DNA of 64,000 nt, taken from HGM04593 sp045654645 (GTDB lineage Bacteria > Bacteroidota > Bacteroidia > Bacteroidales > Bacteroidaceae). The DNA is taken from assembly GCA_045654645.1 (NCBI GenBank), contig JAZONR010000023.1, positions 5,844-69,843 of the forward strand, written 5' to 3'. Positions 18,472 through 25,451 of this stretch are shown here, piece after piece. The position numbers were made by a program, and so were the translations under genes. Below the pieces are notes generated by a model. The model was not told where the DNA came from, made no database searches, and saw only the letters and a list, made by a program, of their open reading frames with translations. Within the stretch, counting starts at the first letter, position 1; every line of letters begins with the position of its first letter.

Positions 18472-18562
18472 AAGCCCTTTTACACGATATACACCCGGCA
18501 CCGCCGAGAGACATTGCAACATTGTTACCAAGCCACAACAACCTAAACCACTCAAAGGGCTT
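18472..18562 (-). promoter_or_regulatory. Possible structured 5' leader of the PiT transporter
   Basis: 9-bp complementary arms (18472-18480 and 18554-18562) enclose 73 nt within the roughly 140-nt leader. A small hairpin with arms CGGC/GCCG lies inside. A -7-like box TACATTTG (18579-18586, minus) puts transcription start just before the outer arm. I recognise no known riboswitch class. Confidence 0.3.
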
Positions 18563-18630
18563 TTCCGCAGTATACTGCAAATGTAACAAATAGTTTAAAA
18601 AAACAAAACAAATGTAATAAAAAAAAGAAT

Positions 18631-18662
18631 GGCCCCCGCAATCATTAACAACTGCGGAGGCC
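18631..18662 (-). terminator. Terminator of the DcaP-like porin gene
   Basis: 10-bp stem with one G-U pair (18631-18640 with 18653-18662), then a T-rich run on the minus strand. It separates the porin gene from the PiT gene. Confidence 0.8.
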
Positions 18663-18683
18663 GTAACAAAATGGCAAAAGATA

Positions 18684-19964
18684 TTAGAAGTCGTAGCGTG
18701 CCGAGAGATTTATTCTGTTGGCATTATAGGTGATGTCATTGAAATCCATTCTCCAACCGTGGAGATACTCAATGCCAAGCTGCATATTCTCTGTTATATT
18801 ATAGAAGAAATTGGCTGCCAGATACTGGCCTTTCCTGTAGGCCTCGGGATGAAGTTTATCATATCCTTTGCGAGAGCGGAGCACTGTCTGGCTGAATGTT
18901 GCAGAAGCAAAGCAACGCTTACTGAAATTATACTGCACGCCTGCATACCAAGACTCACTTGCAAGCATCATTGCCTTGCCGGGAGATGTTGGGTCGGGGA
19001 CAACATCAACACCCACATTAGAGATATTGTTCACCAAAGAGCCTATACCCTCGCCCACGGTAAACTGTCCCATAAGCTGCACAGGACCCATTGTTGCGAG
19101 CATACTTGCCTGGGCGCCCCAGCCCACCCTGTCGCTCTCACCATTGGTGAGCTTATCAGTAAAAGAGATATCACGCATTATAGCTCCCAAACGGATGTGA
19201 TTGTTTATATTATTATTAAGGTTGTACTGCACATAAATTGGCACATCAGGTACACGCTGCGCACCAACGGAAACAGTCTCATTGCCACTACCATTCACAT
19301 CGGGTGCCTCAAGGGCAACACCCATCGAAAGGCCAAAATCGAAACCATAACGCAACAACACCTGAGTGGTGCGATAGAATGTCATACCGCAAGGACCGCC
19401 ATAATCAATAGTTACAGGCACTGCAGCCAAGTCCATAAATGAGCCCACCGAATAACCAATTTTCAAATACTTGGTGCTCATATAGGCATTTTGCAACTCA
19501 AGCCCCAAGCCGCTTCCGCGCCAGTTGGCCGATGTAAACACCTCAAAATCGCCCAAAATGCGGCTTGTACCAACCAACTTAAGAAAAAGCGTAGAGTTGG
19601 TCAAGTCCATTCTATACTGACTCGACGCACCGCTGCGCTGAATTGCTGATGGCAAGAAATCGACATTATCCACAGCCTTATCGAAATCGTACTCGATTTT
19701 TGTCTGCAGATAACCACCGATACCAAGCCCCCACTTACCCTCCTGGTCCACAAGCACAAAACGAGGTGCGCGCGGGTCATTGTGATAGCCACTTTGAGTG
19801 TTCTGGAAAATCTCCACCACATCGGGTGCCTCATTAACCGTTTCACTAATACAGATCATTGGCGTAACATCATCGGGAATTTCCACCCAGCGCTGCGCAC
19901 TTACTGTAACGGTTGCCGGCAACAACAGTGCCGACAACAAAGAAATCTTCATAACTCTTTTCAT
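18684..19964 (-). CDS. DcaP-like trimeric outer-membrane porin
   Basis: 426-aa outer-membrane beta-barrel. Signal peptide MKRVMKISLLSALLLPATVTVSAQ is cleaved near residue 24. A short variable N-terminal segment precedes GLGIGGYLQTKIEYDF, typical of the DcaP family, and amphipathic strands run to the C-terminal RINLSARYDF, whose final Phe fits BAM recognition. DcaP porins of proteobacteria pass dicarboxylates, phthalates or sulbactam; the substrate here is unknown. An AraC-family regulator is encoded divergently 241 bp away, suggesting induced expression. M5 (19952) is an alternative start. Confidence 0.78.
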   Translation of the reverse strand: MKRVMKISLLSALLLPATVTVSAQRWVEIPDDVTPMICISETVNEAPDVVEIFQNTQSGYHNDPRAPRFVLVDQEGKWGLGIGGYLQTKIEYDFDKAVDNVDFLPSAIQRSGASSQYRMDLTNSTLFLKLVGTSRILGDFEVFTSANWRGSGLGLELQNAYMSTKYLKIGYSVGSFMDLAAVPVTIDYGGPCGMTFYRTTQVLLRYGFDFGLSMGVALEAPDVNGSGNETVSVGAQRVPDVPIYVQYNLNNNINNHIRLGAIMRDISFTDKLTNGESDRVGWGAQASMLATMGPVQLMGQFTVGEGIGSLVNNISNVGVDVVPDPTSPGKAMMLASESWYAGVQYNFSKRCFASATFSQTVLRSRKGYDKLHPEAYRKGQYLAANFFYNITENMQLGIEYLHGWRMDFNDITYNANRINLSARYDF

Positions 19965-20205
19965 AACTGGTCAATTTTATATGAATACAGTCATTACAAC
20001 ACCGCATCTTCTTTTTTGTTTTGTAAAAAAGAGAGTCATAACTCCAATATTTTCGACAGACACACTCCAAACAATCTGCTTTAAGCGCAAAATGTTGTCC
20101 ATTTCACAACAAATACCACATTTTACAAAAAAAATGCCACACATATAAAAAATATCACTTTCTTTGCAAAAAGGGGTTCCCCACCCCATTGCAAATGCCT
20201 ATATA
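19965..20205. other. Divergent regulatory region, porin / AraC regulator
   Basis: 241 bp of A/T-rich DNA with no supported gene. It must carry both promoters. GGGGTTCCCC at 20173-20182 could form a small hairpin in the AraC-gene leader. I see no direct-repeat pair convincing enough to call an AraC operator. Confidence 0.4.
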
Positions 20206-21126
20206 ATGCTTATGAAAGAAGAGACTGCCACTGTTAATAAGAAAGTCGAACATTTCAAATATTTGAAGGTTTCGCCACGCGATGAGCTTTGGGGCCTTGC
20301 CGTTACAACAGCCGGTTTCCAACACGTTCAACAGGGAGAGGTATATCCCCTTTCATCACACCCTGACGGCTACAACTTCCCCGAGAACAAACGACGCATC
20401 TTGAATGAATATCAACTTGTTTACATAACACGCGGAACAGGATATTTCGAGAGCGCCTCTTGTTCAAGAACAAAGATTGAAGCCGGAATGATATTCATTC
20501 TCTTTCCAGGCGAGTGGCACACCTTTGCCCCCGACCCCTCCACCGGTTGGGACGACCATTGGCTGGGTTTCAACGGCAGTTTTATGGACAACAAGATACG
20601 CAACGGCTTCTTCACGTTCAAGAACTGCGTGTTCAAGGTGGGCATAGATGAAGCTATCATAGACACGTATCACCGCATTTTCGACATAATAGCCAATGAG
20701 AAGAAGGGTATGCAGCAACTGGCGGCAAGCCTCACAATCTCCCTCATAGGACGCCTCTATTACGAAGGACTAAACCACACGCTTGGCGACACATATATAA
20801 CACGCATCATAAACCAAGCCAAGGTGATACTGAAGGAGGACATACAAGGCAGCAAGTCGCTTGAACAGATTGCCGCCAGTCTCGATATAAGCTACTCGCT
20901 CTTCCGCCGCGAGTTCAAAAACAAATGCGGCATCTCCCCGGGACAATACCGCCAGGAGATAAAACTCGCAAGGGCAAAGGAGCTGCTCAACTCCACCAAT
21001 ATGAGCATTGCAGAGATATCGGCAACACTGAATTTCGAATGTATAGGACAATTTTCCACATTCTTTAGAAAAAAAGCGGGCATTCCACCGCTCGAGTTTC
21101 GCAAACGCGGGACTAAAAATCTCTAA
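20206..21126 (+). CDS. AraC-family transcriptional regulator
   Basis: 306-aa regulator. The N-terminal cupin-like ligand-binding domain (residues 20-165) has the usual GTGYFES turn and FPGEWHTFAP strand plus WLGFNG, as in sugar-responsive AraC proteins. The C-terminal pair of HTH motifs starts near residue 205 (SLEQIAASLDISYSLFRREFKN; second helix pair SIAEISATLNFECIGQFSTFFRKKAG). Starts at 20206 (MLMKEE) and 20212 (MKEETA) are both possible; a TTG at 20164 is unlikely. Divergence from the porin gene suggests it controls that gene; this is inference. Confidence 0.85.
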   Translation: MLMKEETATVNKKVEHFKYLKVSPRDELWGLAVTTAGFQHVQQGEVYPLSSHPDGYNFPENKRRILNEYQLVYITRGTGYFESASCSRTKIEAGMIFILFPGEWHTFAPDPSTGWDDHWLGFNGSFMDNKIRNGFFTFKNCVFKVGIDEAIIDTYHRIFDIIANEKKGMQQLAASLTISLIGRLYYEGLNHTLGDTYITRIINQAKVILKEDIQGSKSLEQIAASLDISYSLFRREFKNKCGISPGQYRQEIKLARAKELLNSTNMSIAEISATLNFECIGQFSTFFRKKAGIPPLEFRKRGTKNL

Positions 21127-21151
21127 ATCCTGTTAATAGTTGCCAAGAACA

Positions 21152-21198
21152 GCGTCGCATATTTGTTTAATACGTAAGTATTCACCAAATTGCGACGC
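21152..21198. repeat. Long interrupted inverted repeat between the AraC and SIMPL genes
   Basis: Arms GCGTCGCA (21152-21159) and TGCGACGC (21191-21198), then ATTTG/CAAAT and AATAC/GTATT nested inside around a GTAA loop: 18 base pairs with a 1-nt bulge and a 3x3 internal loop. No T run follows, so it could be a terminator of the AraC gene or a leader structure or operator for the SIMPL gene. Confidence 0.55.
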
Positions 21199-21228
21199 AT
21201 TTAAATTAATCACATAAACAACTGCTAT

Positions 21229-21942
21229 ATGAAAAGAGGTATAATAGCCGCAGCCATTGCTGCAATAATAACCATAGGCACACCATTGGAGAGCCTTGCC
21301 CAGGAAGTAATACAACCTTTCATAAGAATAAGCACCACGGTGCAAAAAGAGGTTACCCCCAACGAAATATATCTGCGCATAACCATCAACGAGAAGGACT
21401 ACAAGGGAAAGAAGACGCTTGAGCAGATGCAGGAAGCACTCATTGGTGCACTGAAGATAAACCGCATAGACATTCCCGAATGTCTCTCACTCAATTATAT
21501 GGGCAGCGAGATAGAGTACAAATCCTTCTCAAGAAGCATCAAGCCCAAAAGCGAAGCCACATACACACTGAAACTGCACGACGCCGCCACAATGCAGAGC
21601 GTCATTGCCGAGTTGGAAAAGCGACAGATATCAAACATAGAACTTGCCGGCACAAAGTTCACCAACGAGCAGGGCATAAAGGGCGAACTGGGAACAATGG
21701 CAATGCAGCAGGCAAAAGCAGAGGCACAGCAGCTCGCCGGTGCCATAGGACAGGAGATAGGCAAGGCATTGAGCATCAGCTCATACCTGAACAGCAACCA
21801 GATACAACCAAGATTGTACAAGGCGCGCAATGCAGTGGAGAGCGAAGATGCAGCACTTATGAGCAGCAGCGTGGCTCCAACCATAAGCATTGGCAAAATA
21901 ACTTATAATTTCACAGTGGAGGTGCGCTTTGAACTGAAATAA
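21229..21942 (+). CDS. SIMPL (DUF541) domain periplasmic protein
   Basis: 237-aa exported protein. The signal peptide ends near ESLAQ (residue 25). The rest matches the SIMPL/DUF541 family: an N-terminal beta-alpha unit with VTPNEIYLRITINEKD, central helices, and the closing ISIGKITYNFTVEVRFEL strand. Family members (E. coli YggE, signalling-associated SIMPL) form periplasmic or surface oligomers linked to oxidative stress or signalling, without known catalysis. A strong hairpin at 21970-22010 follows the stop. Confidence 0.83.
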   Translation: MKRGIIAAAIAAIITIGTPLESLAQEVIQPFIRISTTVQKEVTPNEIYLRITINEKDYKGKKTLEQMQEALIGALKINRIDIPECLSLNYMGSEIEYKSFSRSIKPKSEATYTLKLHDAATMQSVIAELEKRQISNIELAGTKFTNEQGIKGELGTMAMQQAKAEAQQLAGAIGQEIGKALSISSYLNSNQIQPRLYKARNAVESEDAALMSSSVAPTISIGKITYNFTVEVRFELK

Positions 21943-21969
21943 AAAAGGGCATTGGTTCCCGAACAAAAG

Positions 21970-22010
21970 ATAATATGCGGTGTTTCTTAAAAAAAGACAC
22001 CGCATATTAT
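21970..22010 (+). terminator. Hairpin after the SIMPL gene overlapping the doxX start codon
   Basis: Perfect 14-bp stem (21970-21983 with 21997-22010) and 13-nt loop. Its 3' arm ends on the A and T of the ATG at 22009-22011. Probably the terminator of the SIMPL gene, but it would also bury the doxX initiation site in any read-through message. Confidence 0.65.
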
Positions 22011-22449
22011 GTACAAGAACAATTTCGCAAAATTTCTGTTCCACGAGCCCGACTCAACCTCGGGCAAGTCGATAGTGCTACTATTCGCACGCATCATTTT
22101 CGGCTTCCTGTTCCTCACCCACGGCATAGCCAAATGGGAAACATTCGCCGACTCCCCCGCCCTGTTCCCCAACCCCCTGGGGCTTGGCAGCATTCTTTCA
22201 TTTTGGCTTGTTCTTTTCGCCGAGGTGTTCTGCTCAATAGGCTTTATGCTGGGCTCACTATTCCGTCTGTGCCTGATTCCAATGATATTCACCCTGTGCA
22301 TAGCCTTTTTCATCATTCACAGCGGCGACCCACTCTCGGCAAAGGAGCCGGCACTGATGTATCTCACAATATTCTGCCTACTCTACATCACCGGCCCGGG
22401 GAAATACTCCATTGACGCCATACTCAAAGAGATGGCAATAAAAAATTAG
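22009..22449 (+). CDS. DoxX-family membrane protein
   Basis: 146-aa inner-membrane protein with four TM helices and the DoxX motif ARIIFGFLFLTHGIAKW near residues 27-43, plus FAEVFCSIGFMLG. DoxX/MauG-linked proteins act in redox or quinone-associated processes; the exact role is unknown. The start at 22009 is set by the frame and family N-terminus, but no free ribosome-binding region exists because the ATG sits in the end of a 14-bp hairpin. Confidence 0.8.
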   Translation: MYKNNFAKFLFHEPDSTSGKSIVLLFARIIFGFLFLTHGIAKWETFADSPALFPNPLGLGSILSFWLVLFAEVFCSIGFMLGSLFRLCLIPMIFTLCIAFFIIHSGDPLSAKEPALMYLTIFCLLYITGPGKYSIDAILKEMAIKN

Positions 22450-22463
22450 CGACACAAAAACAG

Positions 22464-22484
22464 CCCGCTGTTTCGCACAGCAGG
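22464..22484 (-). terminator. Second terminator hairpin behind secG
   Basis: 8-bp stem with one G-U pair on the minus strand (22464-22471 with 22477-22484), 5-nt loop, followed by five T on the minus strand. It is a back-up to the stronger hairpin at 22498-22523. Confidence 0.6.
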
Positions 22485-22497
22485 CACAAAAAAACAT

Positions 22498-22523
22498 AGC
22501 CGGTCCCATTTACAGGACCGGCT
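22498..22523 (-). terminator. Rho-independent terminator of secG
   Basis: Perfect 9-bp GC-rich stem (22498-22506 with 22515-22523), 8-nt loop, then seven T on the minus strand. Confidence 0.85.
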
Positions 22524-22544
22524 GTCTATTATCTGTCTAATGAA

Positions 22545-22859
22545 TTAGTTTTCAGCGGGGAAAGAGGGCACGTCTCCATTGGCTGCGCCGGTGTTGTCTT
22601 CAAGTTCAAAGAGCTGCTCTGTTACAGTCTCCTTGTCCGATGCAATTGAATGTGCTGCAAGAATACTGAACACAACCATCATTGCCGCAATTGTCCAAGT
22701 AGCCTTCTCCAAGAAATCAGCAGTCTTTCTAACACCCATAATTTGGTTTGAAGATGCAAAACCCGACGCAAGACCGCCGCCCTTTGAGTTCTGAATCAAA
22801 ACAATCAAACACATCAGCACTGAAGCCAAAACAATCAGTAGTACAAAAAACCCAAACAT
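22545..22859 (-). CDS. secG: Preprotein translocase subunit SecG
   Basis: 104-aa inner-membrane subunit of SecYEG. TM1 is at residues 2-24, then the conserved cytoplasmic loop QNSKGGGLASGFASSNQIMG, TM2 near 50-70, and an acidic C-terminal tail longer than in E. coli. It starts 2 bp after the stop of the TPR-like gene, last of the sigma54-activator / lptE / TPR / secG run, and has two tandem terminators. Confidence 0.93.
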   Translation of the reverse strand: MFGFFVLLIVLASVLMCLIVLIQNSKGGGLASGFASSNQIMGVRKTADFLEKATWTIAAMMVVFSILAAHSIASDKETVTEQLFELEDNTGAANGDVPSFPAEN

Positions 22860-22860
22860 A

Positions 22861-23580
22861 TTATTCTTTTTTTGTATGTTTTATTATTATTTCTAAAAAT
22901 CTTATTTGGTCTGCAAAGTAACGATTTTTATTTGGAAATTCCAAATATAATCGTTTAATAATTTCGAGCGCCTTGTCATATTTGCCTTGCTTTATATAAA
23001 TATTAGCAAGCGTTTCGGTGAAGAACGACGGCTCTGATGCCGCAACCGCAGTGCGCACCTCCACTGTTTCAGGCGCAGCGTGAGGCGCCTCGGTGCGCAA
23101 ATCTATGGAAATCCTCTCATTGTCCCCGGAGAGAAAATCATCTATCAGATGCTGCCCGCGCATTTCGGGCACACTGTTTTTCTCATCGGCAAGCGGTTTC
23201 AAATAGGCCGACACATAATCTATGGCAGCAGCTCCCTCGGCCTCGAGCGAGAAGCTGTCGGCCGGCAAAGTCCCCAAAAAGGCATCTATGAGCGACATTG
23301 TCCTGTCTACAGGAATATCTGACGGAGCCTCTTCTATGGCAGAGACTGTACCATATCCCGCCATAAGCTCGAACAGAGGCCAACGACTCTTCAAATAGAG
23401 CGCAGCCTTGCGCATCTCCTTACCAAAATCCATATCGTGCAACAGATAGAGATTCTTTAGCATAAGCAGACGCGCCACGTCAAAATAGGGGTACTTGCCC
23501 ACTATCATACGCAACTCATAAAGCGTAGAACGATTCAGCATCTCGGGATGCTGTATGTAGGTTGAAAGATTTTCCATCAA
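22861..23580 (-). CDS. TPR-like protein between lptE and secG
   Basis: 239-aa cytoplasmic protein without signal peptide. The N-terminal 100 residues are helical (IQHPEMLNRSTLYELRMIVGKYPYF); the middle is acidic and low in structure; residues 190-232 form a TPR unit (TLANIYIKQGKYDKALEIIKRLYLEFPNK). A family of this shape regularly sits between lptE and secG in Bacteroides. Function not established; TPRs suggest protein contacts. M2 (23577) is an equal start choice. It is separated from lptE by 7 bp. Confidence 0.75.
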   Translation of the reverse strand: MMENLSTYIQHPEMLNRSTLYELRMIVGKYPYFDVARLLMLKNLYLLHDMDFGKEMRKAALYLKSRWPLFELMAGYGTVSAIEEAPSDIPVDRTMSLIDAFLGTLPADSFSLEAEGAAAIDYVSAYLKPLADEKNSVPEMRGQHLIDDFLSGDNERISIDLRTEAPHAAPETVEVRTAVAASEPSFFTETLANIYIKQGKYDKALEIIKRLYLEFPNKNRYFADQIRFLEIIIKHTKKE

Positions 23581-23587
23581 TTATATA

Positions 23588-24115
23588 TTACCAGTTTGCC
23601 ACAGCAGCGTTGAATATTGCATCAACAATCTCATCTATCATCTGTGTAACCAAATCCTCCTGCACCGAATCGAGCGACTGGGTAGCATCAAAATCGCGTG
23701 TTGCGCTGAACTGGCGTTCAAAATCCTCATCGTGATTTGTATTATTGGCAAAACGCACATTCACAGTCATCTTCAGCTGCACCATTGACGAATAGCCGTC
23801 GGCCGAGATTGACTTGTTGAACTGGTCATAGGATGTAATTTCACCTGCAAGCTGCAAATCACCCCCGCGCGACACCTGCTGCAGCTTGGTTTGCTGCACA
23901 AACCTATCGCTGAGTGCATCGTTGAACATTGTTGCCATCGGGCCCCACTGATAGGCAGCACGGTTTTGAAAAGTCTCGAGAGAGATGGTCTTCACCTTGG
24001 TATAGTCAATTGATGCACCTGTAAACTTGTAGCTCACAGTGCAACCAACAAGCAGCAGCGCAACAAGCAACAGCACTGTCGCCGTCATTTTCTTTACAAA
24101 ATCATTCAATGCCAT
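23588..24115 (-). CDS. lptE: LptE-family LPS-assembly lipoprotein
   Basis: 175-aa outer-membrane lipoprotein, predicted plug and partner of LptD in LPS transport. The lipobox is LLLVGC, with Cys25 as lipidation site, and the mature region has the LptE-like alpha/beta pattern from VSYKFTGASIDYTKVKTISLETF on. Its first 14 bases overlap the end of the sigma54-activator gene, implying translational coupling. lptD is in the same window but 27 kb away (51015-53735). M10 is an alternative start that keeps the whole signal sequence. Confidence 0.85.
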   Translation of the reverse strand: MALNDFVKKMTATVLLLVALLLVGCTVSYKFTGASIDYTKVKTISLETFQNRAAYQWGPMATMFNDALSDRFVQQTKLQQVSRGGDLQLAGEITSYDQFNKSISADGYSSMVQLKMTVNVRFANNTNHDEDFERQFSATRDFDATQSLDSVQEDLVTQMIDEIVDAIFNAAVANW

Positions 24116-25331
24116 ACTCCTTTATTTTCCTGTACAACGTACGTTCCGATATATTAAGCTCCTTGGCCGCATTCCTGCGCTTGCCACGATTCCTCTCCAA
24201 CGCAAGCAGGATGGTTTTTTTCTCCACATCATCGAGCGAAAGCGCCTCCTCTACATACTCATCAACCAAATGCTCCACCGGCTCATAGTGCACCTTTGTC
24301 GATTGCAGTTGATAGGGAGCCGATATCTGTCCCTGCGCAACCGGCACCTCGGCAGCCTCGGCATAATAGGGAACATCGGACTTTACACTGCTCTGCGCCG
24401 CACGCAGGCCCTCGATCTGCTGTTTAAGGTCAGTGATGTCGCGACGCATATCAAACAAAACACTATAGAGAATCTCACGCTCGCTCTCAAAAGTCTTGTG
24501 CTCCGAGGAGTGCCCTGCAAACATCGGCAAATTGCTCTTCATTGGCTGCGGCAGGTAGTGAGAGAGCACATCGGCTGTAACCTCGCGGTTCAATTCAAGA
24601 ATAGACATCTGCTCGGCTACATTTTTGAGCTGGCGTATATTACCCGGCCACGAATAGGCCACAAGAACCCTTTTTGCTGCATCATCAAGTTGCACCTTTG
24701 GAACATTATACTTTGCAGCAAAGTCCATTGAGAACTTCTTGAACAAAAGCACCACATCATCACCACGCTTGCGCAGCGGCGGCACCGAGATGGGTATGGT
24801 GCTGAGCCTGTAGTAAAGGTCTTCCCTGAAACGTCCCTCTGCTATAGCCTGGGGCAAATCGACATTCGTTGCGCAGACAATGCGCACATCGGTCTTCTCC
24901 ACATCGGATGAGCCCACGCGCAGATACTCGCCATTCTCCAGGACACGCAGCAAACGCGCCTGTGTTGCCAAGGGGAGCTCCGCAACTTCATCAAGAAAAA
25001 TAGTTCCGCCATCGGCCTCGCTAAAATAGCCTTTGCGCTCATTAACGGCACCGGTGAAGGCGCCTTTCACGTGGCCAAAGAGCTCTGAATCGATGGTACC
25101 CTCGGGTATTGCACCACAGTTCACTGCAATATACTTTCCGTGCTTGCGCACGCTGTTAGTGTGTATAATTTTAGGAAAGAACTCCTTGCCGGCACCGCTC
25201 TCGCCCGTAATGAGCACAGACAGGTCGGTCTTTGCCACCTGCATTGCAGTGTCAATAGCTCTCAGCAACGCCGGGTCATTACCAATGATACCGAACTGCT
25301 GTTTCGTTCTTTGAACATCCTCCAAATTCAT
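24102..25331 (-). CDS. Stand-alone sigma54-dependent activator (AAA+ with Fis-type HTH)
   Basis: 409-aa enhancer-binding protein lacking any receiver, GAF or PAS domain: only about 15 residues precede the AAA+ core. Walker A is GESGAGKE (43-50), the sigma54-contact GAFTGA is at 90-95, Walker B GGTIFLDE near 108, and the arginine fingers lie in the FREDLYYRLSTIPI region. Residues 290-350 include a coiled-coil-like stretch, and a Fis HTH (AAKELNISERTLYRKIKEYGI) closes the protein. Control must come from expression level or partner proteins. It overlaps lptE by 14 bp, and a 17-bp inverted repeat covers its promoter. Confidence 0.9.
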   Translation of the reverse strand: MNLEDVQRTKQQFGIIGNDPALLRAIDTAMQVAKTDLSVLITGESGAGKEFFPKIIHTNSVRKHGKYIAVNCGAIPEGTIDSELFGHVKGAFTGAVNERKGYFSEADGGTIFLDEVAELPLATQARLLRVLENGEYLRVGSSDVEKTDVRIVCATNVDLPQAIAEGRFREDLYYRLSTIPISVPPLRKRGDDVVLLFKKFSMDFAAKYNVPKVQLDDAAKRVLVAYSWPGNIRQLKNVAEQMSILELNREVTADVLSHYLPQPMKSNLPMFAGHSSEHKTFESEREILYSVLFDMRRDITDLKQQIEGLRAAQSSVKSDVPYYAEAAEVPVAQGQISAPYQLQSTKVHYEPVEHLVDEYVEEALSLDDVEKKTILLALERNRGKRRNAAKELNISERTLYRKIKEYGIE

Positions 25332-25340
25332 ATAAATACA

Positions 25341-25398
25341 ATTTTGCTGCCAAAATTACTTATTTATTATCAAAAACAAGCAATTTTGGCAGCAAAAT
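25341..25398. promoter_or_regulatory. 17-bp inverted repeat over the promoter of the sigma54-activator gene
   Basis: Perfect arms 25341-25357 and 25382-25398 (core TTTTGGCAGCAAAA), centres 41 bp apart, about four helical turns. On the minus strand the inner edge of the proximal arm gives TAATTTTG (25358-25351), a consensus -7 box ten bases upstream of the codon region. This suggests an autoregulatory operator. It could instead be a terminator of the permease gene upstream, but the loop is 24 nt and no T run follows. Confidence 0.6.
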
Positions 25399-25451
25399 AA
25401 ACGCTAAGCCATTTTAATTGATGTAATGGTAAACGCCAACTCCACCCAAAA

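Noticed and set aside
25338..25355. -24/-12 like element TTGGCAG...TTGT on the minus strand before the sigma54 activator
   Set aside because: The implied transcription start would fall inside the coding sequence, and the -12 GC is GT; more likely a by-product of the 17-bp inverted repeat.
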